From Heloderma charlesbogerti (lineage: Eukaryota; Chordata; Lepidosauria; Squamata; Helodermatidae): 64,000 bases of DNA. Position numbers and translations under genes: made by a program. The notes under the pieces were generated by a model. That model made no database searches. It had not been told where the DNA came from and saw nothing but the letters and a program-made list of their open reading frames with translations. Below are positions 1-10,226 of the stretch, in pieces. The first letter of the stretch is position 1; each line of letters starts with the position of its first letter. The stretch lies in assembly GCA_026122225.1 (NCBI GenBank), contig JANEZZ010003055.1, positions 434,001 to 498,000 on the forward strand, read 5' to 3'.

Positions 1-468
1 GGTCATTCCTCTGACAGCCCTTCAACTAGAGGACTGTTCTCTGTAAAATATGACACACATGGCCTTCTAATTTCAGGGTTCTTTACAGCAGATGTGACTC
101 CCTGGCAGCAGAGCTCCACTCCGCCAGAAGAAGCGTTCCTTTGCCTCATCCTAACCCCCTTCAGGGGGATTAGGAGCATGGGCTGTGAAGCCCATAGTTC
201 AAATTTCACTTCATCTATACGTTCAGTGGTCCAGCTCATACTATGATTTCTAAAGCCAGGGATGAGTGCTGAATCCACACAGCTGTCCCTCTACCCCACC
301 CCCTGCCTCCTCTCATGCACTGGTTTCAGTGCAGAGATCCCAGGAATATATTGGGCCTATATACATTCCTCCCCTCTCCTCTTCACCTTATACTTGATTA
401 GAGATGTTAATTGCTTAGAACTCTGTCTTGCTTTTGCAGGCCAAGCCGTAGCTTTCCCCCCAAACTCC
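1..468. other. Upstream flank with an old interspersed repeat fragment
   Basis: No gene seen. Bases 1-60 (CTCTGACAGCCCTTCAACTA and what follows) resemble stretches near 31060, 51240, 54860 and 58370, so they belong to a repeated family built around blocks reading about 'cagcccttcaa' and 'aggac'. Confidence 0.4.
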
Positions 469-774
469 TTAGAGCCATTTTGTGTAATTTGAACAAATAG
501 AGACCTGTGGCCAAAATTTGAGCGAATTTGCATAATTTGCACAAACTCTGGCCACAATTTGCACAAATTTCAGCAGTGATTTGGGCGATTTGTGTAAATT
601 ATGCAAATATGCACACATTGCATCCATAATTTGTGCAAAGTAAAAAATGCAGGAACATGTGAACTGGCCCGACTCACTGCAGAGTGAGTGAGACGGGCTT
701 TGCAGGATAAGAATGGATTGAATCAATTATGGTCATCAAGCTCCACCCCCGGACAGCTTTCTCAGACATCCCTA
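469..774. mobile_element. hAT-like non-autonomous element, type B (5' end decayed)
   Basis: The interior is full of AATTTGTGCAAATT-like inverted words and ends in CAGACATCCCTA (CATCCCTA at 767-774), as in the complete type-B copies at 35992 and 44171. The opposite TAGGGATG end is not seen, so the left limit is approximate. Confidence 0.55.
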
Positions 775-1369
775 CATTTGATACCCTGGTCAGTTAACCA
801 ATATTTAAGCAGAGTTCCATGCCAATGATGATCATGAAGATGATTAGGCATTATGAAAGGACTGAAAAAGACAGTGGTTGCTTGCAGGCTCACAATGTAA
901 ATCTGTACATATATGTATAATGTACATAGAATCATAGAATAAATAGTAAGGTTGGAAGGGGCCTACAAGGCCATCGAGTCCAACCCCCTGCTCAATACAG
1001 GAATCCAGGTCAGAGCATCCCTGACAGATGGCTGTCCAGCCTCGTCTTGAATGCCTCCAATGTGGGAGAGCCCACCACCTCCCTAGGGAATTGGTTCCAT
1101 GGTCGCATTGCTCTAACAGTCAGGAAGCTTTTCCTGATGTTCAGCCGGAATCTGGCTTCCTGTAACTTGAGCCCATTATTCTGTGTCCTGCACTCTGGGA
1201 TGATCAAGAAGAGATCCTGGCCTAGGGATGTCAGAGAATTTCTCCACGAATCTCTGGGGGGACGAATGCCAACGCATTCGGCCCCCCAAAATTGGTGGAG
1301 AAACGGTCTGCCCCCCGCCCCCCCCGGGGATGGGACTTACCTTCAGCGAATGTCCCTCGTGGCGGCGGC

Positions 1370-2341
1370 TAGGGATGGACGAAAGGGACTTACCTTGTCC
1401 TGCAGCTTGCTTCGCAGTGGGGGGGAGGTGCTTCAGTTCTCCCCCCGAAGTTCAGGTGAGGGGGGGGAGGCGCCCCGCCTCGCCCGGCCGAAATTCAGGC
1501 TGGGGGGGAGGCACCCCATCACTCGCCGCTGAAATTCAGTCCGGGGAGGAGCGCCCCGTCTACCTGGCCGCGAAAAAGAAAAGTAAAGTAAAAAACCCCC
1601 AAAAAACACCCATGATAGGCTACGTAACGATTTACGTAGCCTATCACGGCTAGATTTCCAAAATCAGCCATGATAGGCTATGTAAATCGTCACATAGCCT
1701 ATCACAGGTGACTTTGGAAAAAAAAAAGCACATACGCAAATGGCGGCGCCCATGGGGCGCCGCCATTTGCGTTCCTTAGTTTGGCACATCTAGTCTACAT
1801 AAAGATTTACGTAGACTATGGCGAAAATAAGGGAACGCTATTTGCATTGCCCTTATTTTCGCCATAGTCTACGTAAATCTTTATGTGGACTAGACGTGCC
1901 AAACTAAGGAACGCAAATGGCGGTGCCCCATGGGCGCCGCCATTTGCGTACGCGCTTTTTTTTTTTTCAAAGTCACCTGTGATAGGCTTCGTGACGATTT
2001 ACGTAGCCTATCACGGCTGACTTTGGAAATCTAGCCATGATAGGCTACGTAAATCGTTACGTAGCCTATCACGGGTGTGTGTGTGTGTGTTTTACTTTCC
2101 TTTTTTATTTTCAAATGGCGGCGGCGGCAGCCAGTCAGAAGACCGGCCGCCGCCGCCGCCCCCACCGAAACACCGCCAAACCGCCACCAGGACCCGCCAC
2201 CAAGAGAGACATTCGCACGAGTTAAGTCACATCCCGGGGGGGCGGGGGGCCGGCGGAGAATTTCATCACCAATTTCGGGGGGCCGAATGCATTGGCATTC
2301 GGCCTCCTGGAGATTCGTGGAGAAATTCTCCACCATCCCTA
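1370..2341. mobile_element. hAT-like element, type A, inner copy nested in the outer one
   Basis: TAGGGATG at 1370-1377 and CATCCCTA at 2334-2341 are flanked by an exact 8-bp duplication GCGGCGGC (1362-1369 and 2342-2349). It lies in the opposite orientation to the outer copy: its left end resembles the outer right end, and its right end resembles the outer left end. It is 972 bp long and contains a long palindrome centred at about 1841. Confidence 0.85.
1600..2085. repeat. Near-perfect long palindrome (about 480 bp) inside inner type-A element
   Basis: Arms are symmetric about 1841.5 with only scattered mismatches. For example 1821-1833 pairs with 1850-1862, and the TAGTCTACATAAAG block at 1791 pairs with the CTTTATGTGGACTA block at 1879-1892. 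Each arm itself contains smaller palindromes built from TAGGCTACGTAAA and from CGCAAATGGCGGCGCC, so the DNA can fold into nested hairpins. Confidence 0.85.
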
Positions 2342-2429
2342 GCGGCGGCTCCTGGCGGCGTTTCGGCGCCATTGCAGTGGCGGCCGTTCTTCCAACCGGC
2401 TGCCTCCGCCGTCATTTCCAAGTGAAAAA

Positions 2430-2877
2430 AAAAACACCCAACAAACGTGATAGGCTACGTAAAGATTTACATAGCCTATCACGGCTAGATTTTCAAAAAA
2501 CACTATGATAGGCTATGTAAATCCTTACGAAGCCTATCACGGCTGACTTTGGAAAAAAAAAAAGTGCGTACGCAAATGGCGGCGCCCATGGGCGCCGCCA
2601 TTTGCGTTCCTTATTTGGGCACGGGTACTCTATGTAAATATTTATGTAGACTACGGCGAAAATAAGGGCAACGCAAATAGCGTTGCCCTTATTTTCGCCG
2701 TAGTCTATGTAAGTCTTTACATTGACTACCCGTGCCCAAATAAGGAACGCAAATGGCGGCGCCCATGGGCGCCGCCATTTGCATACACGCTTTTTTTTTT
2801 TTTTTCAAAGTCAGCTTTACGTAGCCTATCTTTACGTAGCCTATCACTTTTTTTTTTTTTTACTTTACTTTTTTCTT
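2430..2877. repeat. Long palindrome inside outer type-A element
   Basis: The centre is a perfect 24-bp inverted repeat (2651-2674 with 2680-2703) around a 5-base loop AAATA. Symmetry continues outward through CGCAAATGGCGGCGCC blocks and poly-A/poly-T to the TAGGCTACGTAAA palindromes. The right arm has lost a short piece near 2820-2850. Confidence 0.8.
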
Positions 2878-4047
2878 TCGCGGCCGGAAATTTCAGCGGG
2901 GAGGGATGGGGCGCCTCCCCCCCGGCCAGAATTTTGGCGGGGAGGGACGGGGCGCCTCTCCACCTGCCAAGAATTTCGGTGGGAGAAACGGAGCACCTCC
3001 CCCCCCCCGAAAAAAGCTGCGGGACCAGGTAAGGGACTTTCATCCATCCCTATCCTGGCCTTCCTCTCTGTGACAACCTTTCAAGTACTTGAAGAGCGCT
3101 ATCATATCTCCCCTCCGTCTTCTCTTCTCAAGGCTAAACATGCCCAGTTCTTTCAGTCTCTCTTCATAGGGCTTTGTTTCCAGTCCCCTGATCATCTTCG
3201 TTGCCCTCCTCTGAACCCTCTCCAGTTTGTCTGCATCCTTCTTAAAGTGTGGTGCCCAGAACTGGACACAGTACTCCAGATGAGGCCTAACCAGTGCTGA
3301 ATAGAAGGGAACTAGAACGTCCCGAGATTTGGAAGCTATGCTTCTATGAATGCAGCCCAAAAGAGCATTTGCCTTTTTTGCAGCCACATCACACTGTTGG
3401 CTCATATTCAGCTTGTAATCAACAACAATTCCAAGATCCTTCTTGCTTGTAGTGTTGTTGAGCCACGTATCCCCCATCTTTTAACTGTGCATTTGGTTTC
3501 TTTTTCCTAGGTGCAGAACTTGGCATTTATCCCTATTAAATGTCATTCTGTGGTTTTCTGCCCAGTGGTCCAGTCTGTCAAGATCACTTTGAATTTTGTT
3601 TCTGTCTTCCAAAGTATTAGCTATCCCGCCCAATTTTTTTGTGTGTCATCTGCAAATTTGATCAGCATTCCCTGCACCTCCTCCTCCAAGTCATTAATAA
3701 AAATGTTGAAGAGCACTGGGCCCAGGACTGAGCCCTGCGGTACCCCACTTGTTACCTCTCCCCAGTTTGAGAAGGTCCCATTGATAAGCGCTCTCTGAGT
3801 CCGATTCTGTAGCCAACTGCGGATCCACCGGATCATTGTTTCATCTAGCCCAGTTTGAGCTAGTTTGCTCATCTGGATATCATGGGGCACTTTGTCGAAA
3901 GCTTTGCTGAAGTTGAGGTATATGATGTCTACAGCATTCCCACGGTCCACAAGGGAGGTTACTTGATCAAAAAATGAGGTCAGATTTGTCCGGCAGGATT
4001 TGACATGAAGCTCCAAGACATTGAAAGCAAGGTGATTACTTGTATTA

Positions 4048-4242
4048 TTACATTTCTACCTATCTCTCCCTCCAAGCAGCTCAGGAGGATATACATGTAG
4101 GCTCTCAACTACACTGAAATAGGTTCACCCAAGAGACTTTGATTGGCAACAGGGTCACCAACTCATGGCTGAGTGAGGATTTGAAGCTGGATGTCCTCTT
4201 TCCTAGTCCAGCACTTTGTCCACTCTGCTACTAGCTGTCTTG
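4048..4242 (-). mobile_element. tRNA-derived SINE with L2-like tail, minus strand
   Basis: The tail side is at 4048 (TACCTATCTCTCCCTCCAAG). The head at 4200-4242 corresponds to the 'tagtggntagagtgntggactag' block of the clearer copy at 56688. The copy is old and diverged. Confidence 0.6.
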
Positions 4243-4745
4243 CTGGTGAGCAGTCAAGTTAGCTGAAAGCTCCATGCTTGAACTCTGAAGGGGCTCTGTA
4301 CCTAGGTGCAAAGCTTGTCACTGAAACACCCCTGACAACTGAAGGCATACCACCTTCAAGTCTTATTCTTGGGGACTTTATTGTGAGCATGGCATTGTAG
4401 CAGAAGGAATTATGGTCACTGTTGTGTGCATGCATGAGTAGCGACAGCCCTCCTATAATTATGAGGTTCTTTTCTCCCTCCATTGTTCTGGATAGGTCTG
4501 CTGAGACCCTGAGTGTAATCTAGCAAGAGGATCTTCTCTTTTGCAAGTCCCACTGAAATTAAAGGGCATGTTTTTGCTCATACGGTCATACTCACATCTA
4601 AATTCCCCTGTCATTGCTTGGTAGATTTTAACAACTATTTAACCTTCTCTGCTTCCATCCAACAAACTACTGATTTTCAGACTCACAACCTTTCCAGTGC
4701 TAGTCTTTGCTGTTTGAGAAATTGCCTTTCCAGGAGCAGTCCCAA

Positions 4746-4780
4746 ATCCATCCATCCATCCATCCATCCATCCATCCATC
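4746..4780. repeat. (ATCC)n microsatellite
   Basis: Nearly nine uninterrupted ATCC units. Confidence 0.95.
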
Positions 4781-5109
4781 TAAACACATACACACACCCC
4801 TAAAGTAGCAGCTGTCATTGTTTCCCAAGAAAAGCAATACTGATTATGAGCATATTTATTGAGTTTAAAAACAATACAAGAGGCTCCGTTAATCTCCCAA
4901 TAAAGATGCTGTTAATATTTAACTGGCATTTATTTAAACTTACAGTAACTGTCCTATTAAATTTAAATTAACTGTGCAATTGGGAGCCTTCCCCTAAAGC
5001 TTAGCTGGGACTTCACTGCAGATGATCCTTCTCATGCCTGTACTTTATACTGGGCACCTAGCCATAAAAAAAGAACATTCAATTTGCCCTTTAAAGTCTA
5101 GTAGTGATT

Positions 5110-5110
<1 letters not shown>

Positions 5111-5142
<32 letters not shown>
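5111..5142. repeat. (GT)n microsatellite
   Basis: Sixteen uninterrupted GT units. Confidence 0.95.
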
Positions 5143-5144
<2 letters not shown>

Positions 5145-5753
5145 CTCCTCTCTCCCCTCTGCTCTCTCTGTCTTTATTAGATGAGTAAAGAATTTAACAC
5201 TTCCTTGACCAGGTTCTACCCAATAGCCTTGAATGTATTACTAGCAACAAAAATGAGAACTAAAGCAGTTGGGCACTGTGAATACAAAGTGTTTTCTCTC
5301 GAATAATTTTATGTTTCAGCCAATGGGCCATTCATGATGGCAACAAGTGAATAACATTGCCCCCTGGTCAGCAAATAGTTTTTCCCAAGGAACACTCTGA
5401 GAAGAGAGTGGGAGAACACAGAGAGTGGTAAGCAGGACATGGCGTGATTGTGTTGATATCACCGACATGCCATAAAAATAACAAAAAATATTGGGATTAG
5501 TGAGTCTTGAATCCACATTAATGCACATTTTGTGTTGCTGTTTTTGTTGTTAATGACAACAGTGAAAACAGAATACTTGAATTTGTTTCTCATATCCTGG
5601 ACGGGGATCCCCCCGCCCCTTGAATGTTCTGGACATTTGTGAAATCTATTGAAGCCTTCTGGACTGTCTTAGAATGACTTGAGTCTCCTAGAATATTCTC
5701 AGTCATATATTCTGTTGCATAATTGTGAAAGTGCGCTTTTATTATTCTTAATT

Positions 5754-6500
5754 GTCATGTCCCCACTGGAGGACTCTTCCTCAGAGGAAAAGCTGGTGCT
5801 CCCACAAACTGAGGGCACCCCAGATCAGTCAGTGTCGCCAGACCAGGAGGAGCCTGGGCCCTCCGGGGAGATGGCTGCAGATCTACCCCTGGCAGGGGGA
5901 GGGGGCTCTGCTTCTGAGACACAGGCTGAGCAACCCCCTGGCCTCCAGGAGCACTGTCTCCTCAAGTGACAGGCCAGTAGGGCTCCCATGAGAAGGAGTG
6001 CTTGCTTGCAAAAAAGGACTCCTCATGAATAGGGCTCTGGCCAGAGAGCTCTAATGCAGAGAGCTCTACTGCAGCTGAGGCCTGAATGGGGCTCAGCAGG
6101 CTTGGGGTTCAAAGCCTCCAGTGAATGCCTAGCAGGTGTTGGAAACAACACTGTTCTTCTAGGTCCTGTGCCGTTTACCTTGCCTTGTGGTTGATACCGC
6201 ATGCTACTTACCCTTGGACTCCTTGTTGACTCTGCTTCTGGACTGTAATGTATCTGCCTGCCTAACTGTCTGCTATCTTGACTGCTCCCACTTTAGCCTG
6301 ACCCCATTTATCTGACTGTTTCCCTGTGTTTGGCCCTTGCATGCTAGTATGACCACTCTTGCCTTAGTCTGAAGCCTATTGCGCTGAAACCTGAATATTT
6401 GCTGGGTTCATTGCCTTGCTTCTTCTCTAGCCCTGCACCCAGAGTCTGCCACAGTCAAAGCAGGACATTAACAAATTGGAGGCGGGAGGGAGGGGGGAAT
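5754..6500 (+). other. Possible decayed LTR-like or retroelement remnant
   Basis: The first part is acidic and Pro/Gly/Ser-rich when translated (EEPGPSGE). The later part is a run of Ctg/Tgac-rich sequence, followed near 6470-6498 by GGACATTAACAAATTGGAGG and a purine-rich stretch, loosely like an LTR end plus primer-binding site. No second LTR or gag/pol homology is visible in the window. This is an impression, not a proof. Confidence 0.2.
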
Positions 6501-6762
6501 CAGAGATGCTTCTCAGTTGAGGTGGTCTTTGGTCTAAAGTCTAAAGCCAACTTCGAATTAACACTTGACTTGATATCTGACAGACCGTTCACATTTGCAA
6601 GTTGTCATTTCATACAGTGGTTGTTAAGTGCCGAACATGCATGTGTGAACCAGGCCTAAGCTAGAGGGTAGAATTGCTTATGTGGTGTATACTCCAACTG
6701 TCTCTATTTAACAGAGACATGAAGGAACTTGGAAACTTGCATCAAGAAGATGCTAAAAGAAT

Positions 6763-6842
6763 AACTTCCTCCAGATAACTCAAGGAAAGGAGCCAAGGTG
6801 GTTACTAGCTACAGGGACTGGCAAAGTAACAGACACAGGTCT
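6763..6842. repeat. Copy 1 of an unassigned interspersed repeat
   Basis: The CCAGATAACTCA...GAGCCAAGG...GGCAAAGTAACAGA word order is the same as at 13810-13877, about 7 kb away, so it marks an unassigned repeat family. Confidence 0.5.
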
Positions 6843-6906
6843 GTTTTCTGGTCCCTACCCTGGTAATTTACTATTCTAATTTGGTCCCTATTTTTGTTCT
6901 TTGGGG

Positions 6907-7041
6907 CAGCCTTTCTGACCTGGGGCCCTTCAGATGTTTTTGACTACAGCTCCCATCATACCTGGCCAACATGGCCAATGGTCAGGGATTATGGGAGTTG
7001 TCATCAAAAACAGCTGGAGGGACCCAGATTGAGGAAGGCTG
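6907..7041. mobile_element. Foldback MITE, CAGCCTTTC family
   Basis: The element is about 135 bp and almost entirely palindromic. CAGCCTTTC...CTTCAGATG...ACTACAGCTCCCATCAT is mirrored by ATGGGAGTTGTCATC...GAGGAAGGCTG. The same family recurs at 12088, 28171, 50634 and, as halves, at 9263 and 61589. The flanking duplication is unclear. Confidence 0.75.
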
Positions 7042-7183
7042 CTTTGCCTTGTTAAAATGCTGTTGTGAGTTTCTGGAGTTGGCATTCTTCAGGGCCAGTG
7101 GTCTTGTTCAGCTAAATGTAGTGGAGGAGGAGTAGACACATTTCATCTCTAGTACAGAGGTGGGAAGACTGTGACCTCCAGAT

Positions 7184-7340
7184 GTTACATAGGAACATAA
7201 GAAGCTGCCTTATATTATCTCAGACCATTAAGCCTGGTATTGCTGACACTGACTGGTGGCAGTTGTCCAGGATTCCAGGCAGGAGTTTTTCCAGCCCAAC
7301 CTGGAGACAATGGGGGTTGAACCTGCTGTTGGAGTCCAGG
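7184..7340 (-). mobile_element. tRNA-Ala-like SINE, minus strand, head missing
   Basis: The tail (AGGAACATAAGAAGCTGCCT) and body (GGCAGGAGTTTTTCCAGCCC) match the fuller copies at 17085 and 43234. The tRNA-like head is lost. Confidence 0.65.
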
Positions 7341-7344
7341 TCTG

Positions 7345-8013
7345 ATCAGCCTCAGCCAGCATGGCCAACGGTCAGGGGTGATGGGAGTTGTAGTGATTTT
7401 TGTGAACTGCCTAGGGAGCTTTGGGTATTGGGGGCATAGAAATGTAATAAATAAATAGCCCAGAAATTTCTAGAGGGTCACAGTCTCCCCAGCCTTGCCT
7501 GCTTTAGTGTGCATGTTAACGCCTGAATGCTGAGGCAGCATGCAGTGCAAAGCATGCTATCACATATACTGTAGGAGCTGAAACAGTTTGCACTGCTGAT
7601 CTTGCAGGACAATTACATTTTCCTAGTATTTATTTAATCCAAGCAGTCTTTGGGGTTTTAAATCTGTAGAGTGCTGAGTAGATGAATACAGGCTACAGCT
7701 GACAGATCAGGGCCTCTAGCGAAGTGTGGAGAGGGCAGGGCACAGCGTGGCCCTAGACAGTGAGCCTTGATAACAGAATAAGGATGTTATAAAAGTTTGT
7801 CCTTATTTTCACCTGAAATATTGAAGGGTATGATGTAGAGGCAGAGGGTGGAGGAGGCAGGGTTTCGGGCACTCAGAAAGTTAGATCCAAAACTGGTGTA
7901 TGCACATGCCAGGGCATGAGAGATCCAAGTTTTCTCCACTTTTGTGGACACCTTGAAGGTTCTTGCAAAGGAAGCCCCTTGAGTGTTTCTATTAGCTTCC
8001 TGGTTTTGATATA

Positions 8014-8044
<31 letters not shown>

Positions 8045-8278
8045 TTTACAAATGGACAATTATGGGTTTTAATGCACTGGAAACTGATATCCTGTGTGTT
8101 TTTAGGACCACTGTAGTTCCTTGCCTTTTCCAGAACTATATATTTATACTGGAGCCCAAGGCCCCTTTTCAGTTATCCATTATCCTGATCTACACATGCC
8201 CTGGCATGTGGATATAACAGTTTAGGTTCGACAAGATCCATGAACTGGTGAGTATTTTTTAACACACCATCTATTTGT

Positions 8279-8356
<78 letters not shown>

Positions 8357-8811
8357 TTTGGATCTACACTCTAAAGACTAAACCTCCACTTGGAGAGTTA
8401 GAGCTTCACCACATGAAGCTAAAATCCCACATCGTTTCCAAAGCTTCTGGATTCTTTGCGGGATTAAGTTTGGCTCCTCTACATGGGTGGACACGTGCTT
8501 TGAGTCAAGGAATTCCTTTCTTGACAAGTTCTATATGTTTCATTTTATAGCCACTAGTTAGCAATGTGGTTATAGCAGAACTGCATGTTTACACACAGCT
8601 GATATATCAGATTAACTTTCCTTATCAGGTTATCTCCAATCTTTTTCAAAGTGGGAAAAAGTTCAGAAAGCACTGGAGATACCCTGGAGGTTGACGACGT
8701 CATGTAAAGGATGAGCAAACTTCTGTGAGTGACCAATCACAAGCGTGCAATAAAAGCCTTGTGTAGGAATGCTCTTAAGCCTGGCAGTGCTAAGCTTTTT
8801 CAGGCTATAGA
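7345..8811. other. No gene seen; microsatellites and short repeat tails
   Basis: An L2-like 3' tail fragment lies at 7400-7460 (GAACTGCCTAGGGAGCTTTG then AATAAATAAATA). There is (GT)n at 8019-8043 and a compound (CT)n(CA)n at 8282-8354. No coding exon was recognised. Confidence 0.5.
8282..8354. repeat. Compound (CT)n(CA)n microsatellite
   Basis: About 17 CT units run directly into about 20 CA units. Confidence 0.95.
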
Positions 8812-8975
8812 TAGGGATGGGGGAGAAATTGGCTGAATGCAACCTTACCTACTTTCACAACTGCAAACCAATATGCAAACTGAAGCTCAGTTATCTTTTG
8901 AAATTTACACTTCTCCAAATTTTGCAGTGGAGTTCTCCATTTTTAAAATAAAATAAAATAATGCAGCCATAAGTA

Positions 8976-9028
<53 letters not shown>
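8976..9028. repeat. Compound (GT)n(GA)n microsatellite
   Basis: A short GT run is followed by about 18 GA units. Confidence 0.95.
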
Positions 9029-9031
<3 letters not shown>

Positions 9032-9032
9032 T

Positions 9033-9182
9033 GCTACATTTATATCCCACCTTTCCTCCAAGGAGCCCAAGAGAGTTTACATGATCCTCCTCCACTTGAT
9101 TTTATCCTCTCAACAACCCTGTGAAGTAGGTCAGGCTGAGAGTCAGTGACTGGTCCAATGTCACCCAGTGAGCTTAATGAAT
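9033..9182 (-). mobile_element. tRNA-derived SINE with L2-like tail, minus strand, partial
   Basis: It reads ATATCCCACCTTTCCTCCAA, then the AACAACCCTGTGAAGTAGGT and CACCCAGTGAGCT blocks shared with the copies at 11772, 14196 and 46637. The tRNA-like head is missing. Confidence 0.75.
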
Positions 9183-9262
9183 ATATTAGTGAAAATGATG
9201 TTTAAAATGCATTCTACTGGTGAAATTGCTTGCCAAAAATGTGTATATTAGGCAATGTATTA

Positions 9263-10226
9263 GGACAACCTTCCCCAAGCTGGTGTCCTTCAGATGTGTT
9301 GTACTAGAACTTCCAACATGCCCCAGCCAGCCACCTGTATTATGAGACATGCACAATAACAACCACAAAAGCATATGCATTTCTGTGCAAAATTCTTTAA
9401 AAATTCTGAAAATTCATAATGAACTGAACGTAAGATTGGAAAAATTCTCAAAGTTTGTGACAAACTGAAGTTAAGATTGGGGGGGAAAAAGAGAAACTGG
9501 GAGAAAGCGGAACTGGCAGATCAGTCCATCGTTAATTATAAAGACTTTTAAAAAATCAATAAATGCTTGCTACCTCCAGCCATGCAATCAGCCCCCGTGT
9601 AGGTTTGCCTGTGATGCTGGCAGCCCAACCTATTTGTGCTGTCTACCAGGAGAGGGGGGCCTTTAGCCTTCTTCGAAAGCTGAAAGAAGAACAGGCTCTA
9701 TGGCTCTGACTGTGGAGATCTCTTGTTTACCACCTGTACTACAGGGCAGTTGGACTTTAATTTATGATAGAGATATGCCATAGTAAATGGGATAGATCAA
9801 ACAAGCACTGCTTCCTCATTTTTAATTTGTGTCAGGCCTGAAGCACCACACCTGTGCACTGCCAGAGGCCTTCCTTGTTGCTGAGATATTTTTTTAATGC
9901 CCAAATTTCTCATGCTTCCCCATCAGAGGACATGAGAGACTCCCCCCCCCATTGCTTCACCATCACAGCTGGATTCGGTAGCTGATTTCTTCTCTCCTGG
10001 AGATGCTGCATAATTTGAAGGCCCCTTGATTTTTTTTCTCTTTGCTTTATTTTTTTGCACGTGTGTGTGTTTATTGTGTTTATTGTCTATAGATATTTTT
10101 AAAACCTGAAGCAATTATAGCTGTCAGGGACAAGATGAGAGGTGACAGGCTGATTTATGTATATGTTGTACAGATGCAAAAGGAGGGGGGGTGGGGGAGA
10201 TGCATGAAACTAGAGCAAGAGGCTTA
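9263..10226. other. Half of a CAGCCTTTC-family MITE, then no gene seen
   Basis: Bases 9263-9340 carry one half of the foldback MITE (CTTCCCCAAGCTGGTGTCCT). The rest, to 10226, is unrecognised non-coding DNA. Confidence 0.45.

Larger units (their letters stand above)
1223..3052. mobile_element. hAT-like non-autonomous element, type A, outer copy (contains an inner copy)
   Basis: It begins TAGGGATG (1223) and ends CATCCCTA (3045-3052), flanked by an exact 8-bp duplication TCCTGGCC at 1215-1222 and 3053-3060. That sequence occurs once at the matching point of the uninterrupted CR1 copy at 10227-11546. Without the inner insertion the outer element is about 850 bp, almost the length of the copy at 14423-15273. 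YAGNG-type ends and 8-bp duplications are hAT superfamily traits. No transposase frame is present. The interior carries a large palindrome centred near 2677. Confidence 0.85.
929..4002 (-). mobile_element. CR1 LINE 3' part, split by a nested hAT-like insertion
   Basis: The CR1 pieces are 929-1222 and 3053-4002; the 1.8 kb between them is inserted. The minus-strand 3' end at 929 has the CR1-type ATTCTATGATTCT-like terminal repeat. Minus-strand translation of 3053-3477 gives the C-terminal CR1 reverse-transcriptase region ([18 protein letters not shown], then [14 protein letters not shown]). Bases 3621-4002 give the catalytic part, with [16 protein letters not shown] and a FADD box. The element is 5'-truncated (no endonuclease domain) and its frames are broken, so it is inactive. 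Confidence 0.9.
4246..5753. other. No gene seen; simple repeats
   Basis: Unique-looking AT-leaning DNA with an (ATCC)n run at 4746-4780 and a (GT)n run at 5111-5142. No splice-bounded coding frame or known repeat was recognised. Confidence 0.5.

Noticed and set aside
1047..2508. Open frames of 110-160 residues in the type-A elements
   Set aside because: They cross element ends and palindromes and mirror each other on both strands. No transposase motif.
8017..8550. Open frames made of CVCV or SLSL/THTH repeats
   Set aside because: Translations of microsatellites.
8812..9523. Another TAGGGATG element with possible end CATCGTTA
   Set aside because: The flanks do not match convincingly and the interior includes unrelated repeats, so limits are unsupported.
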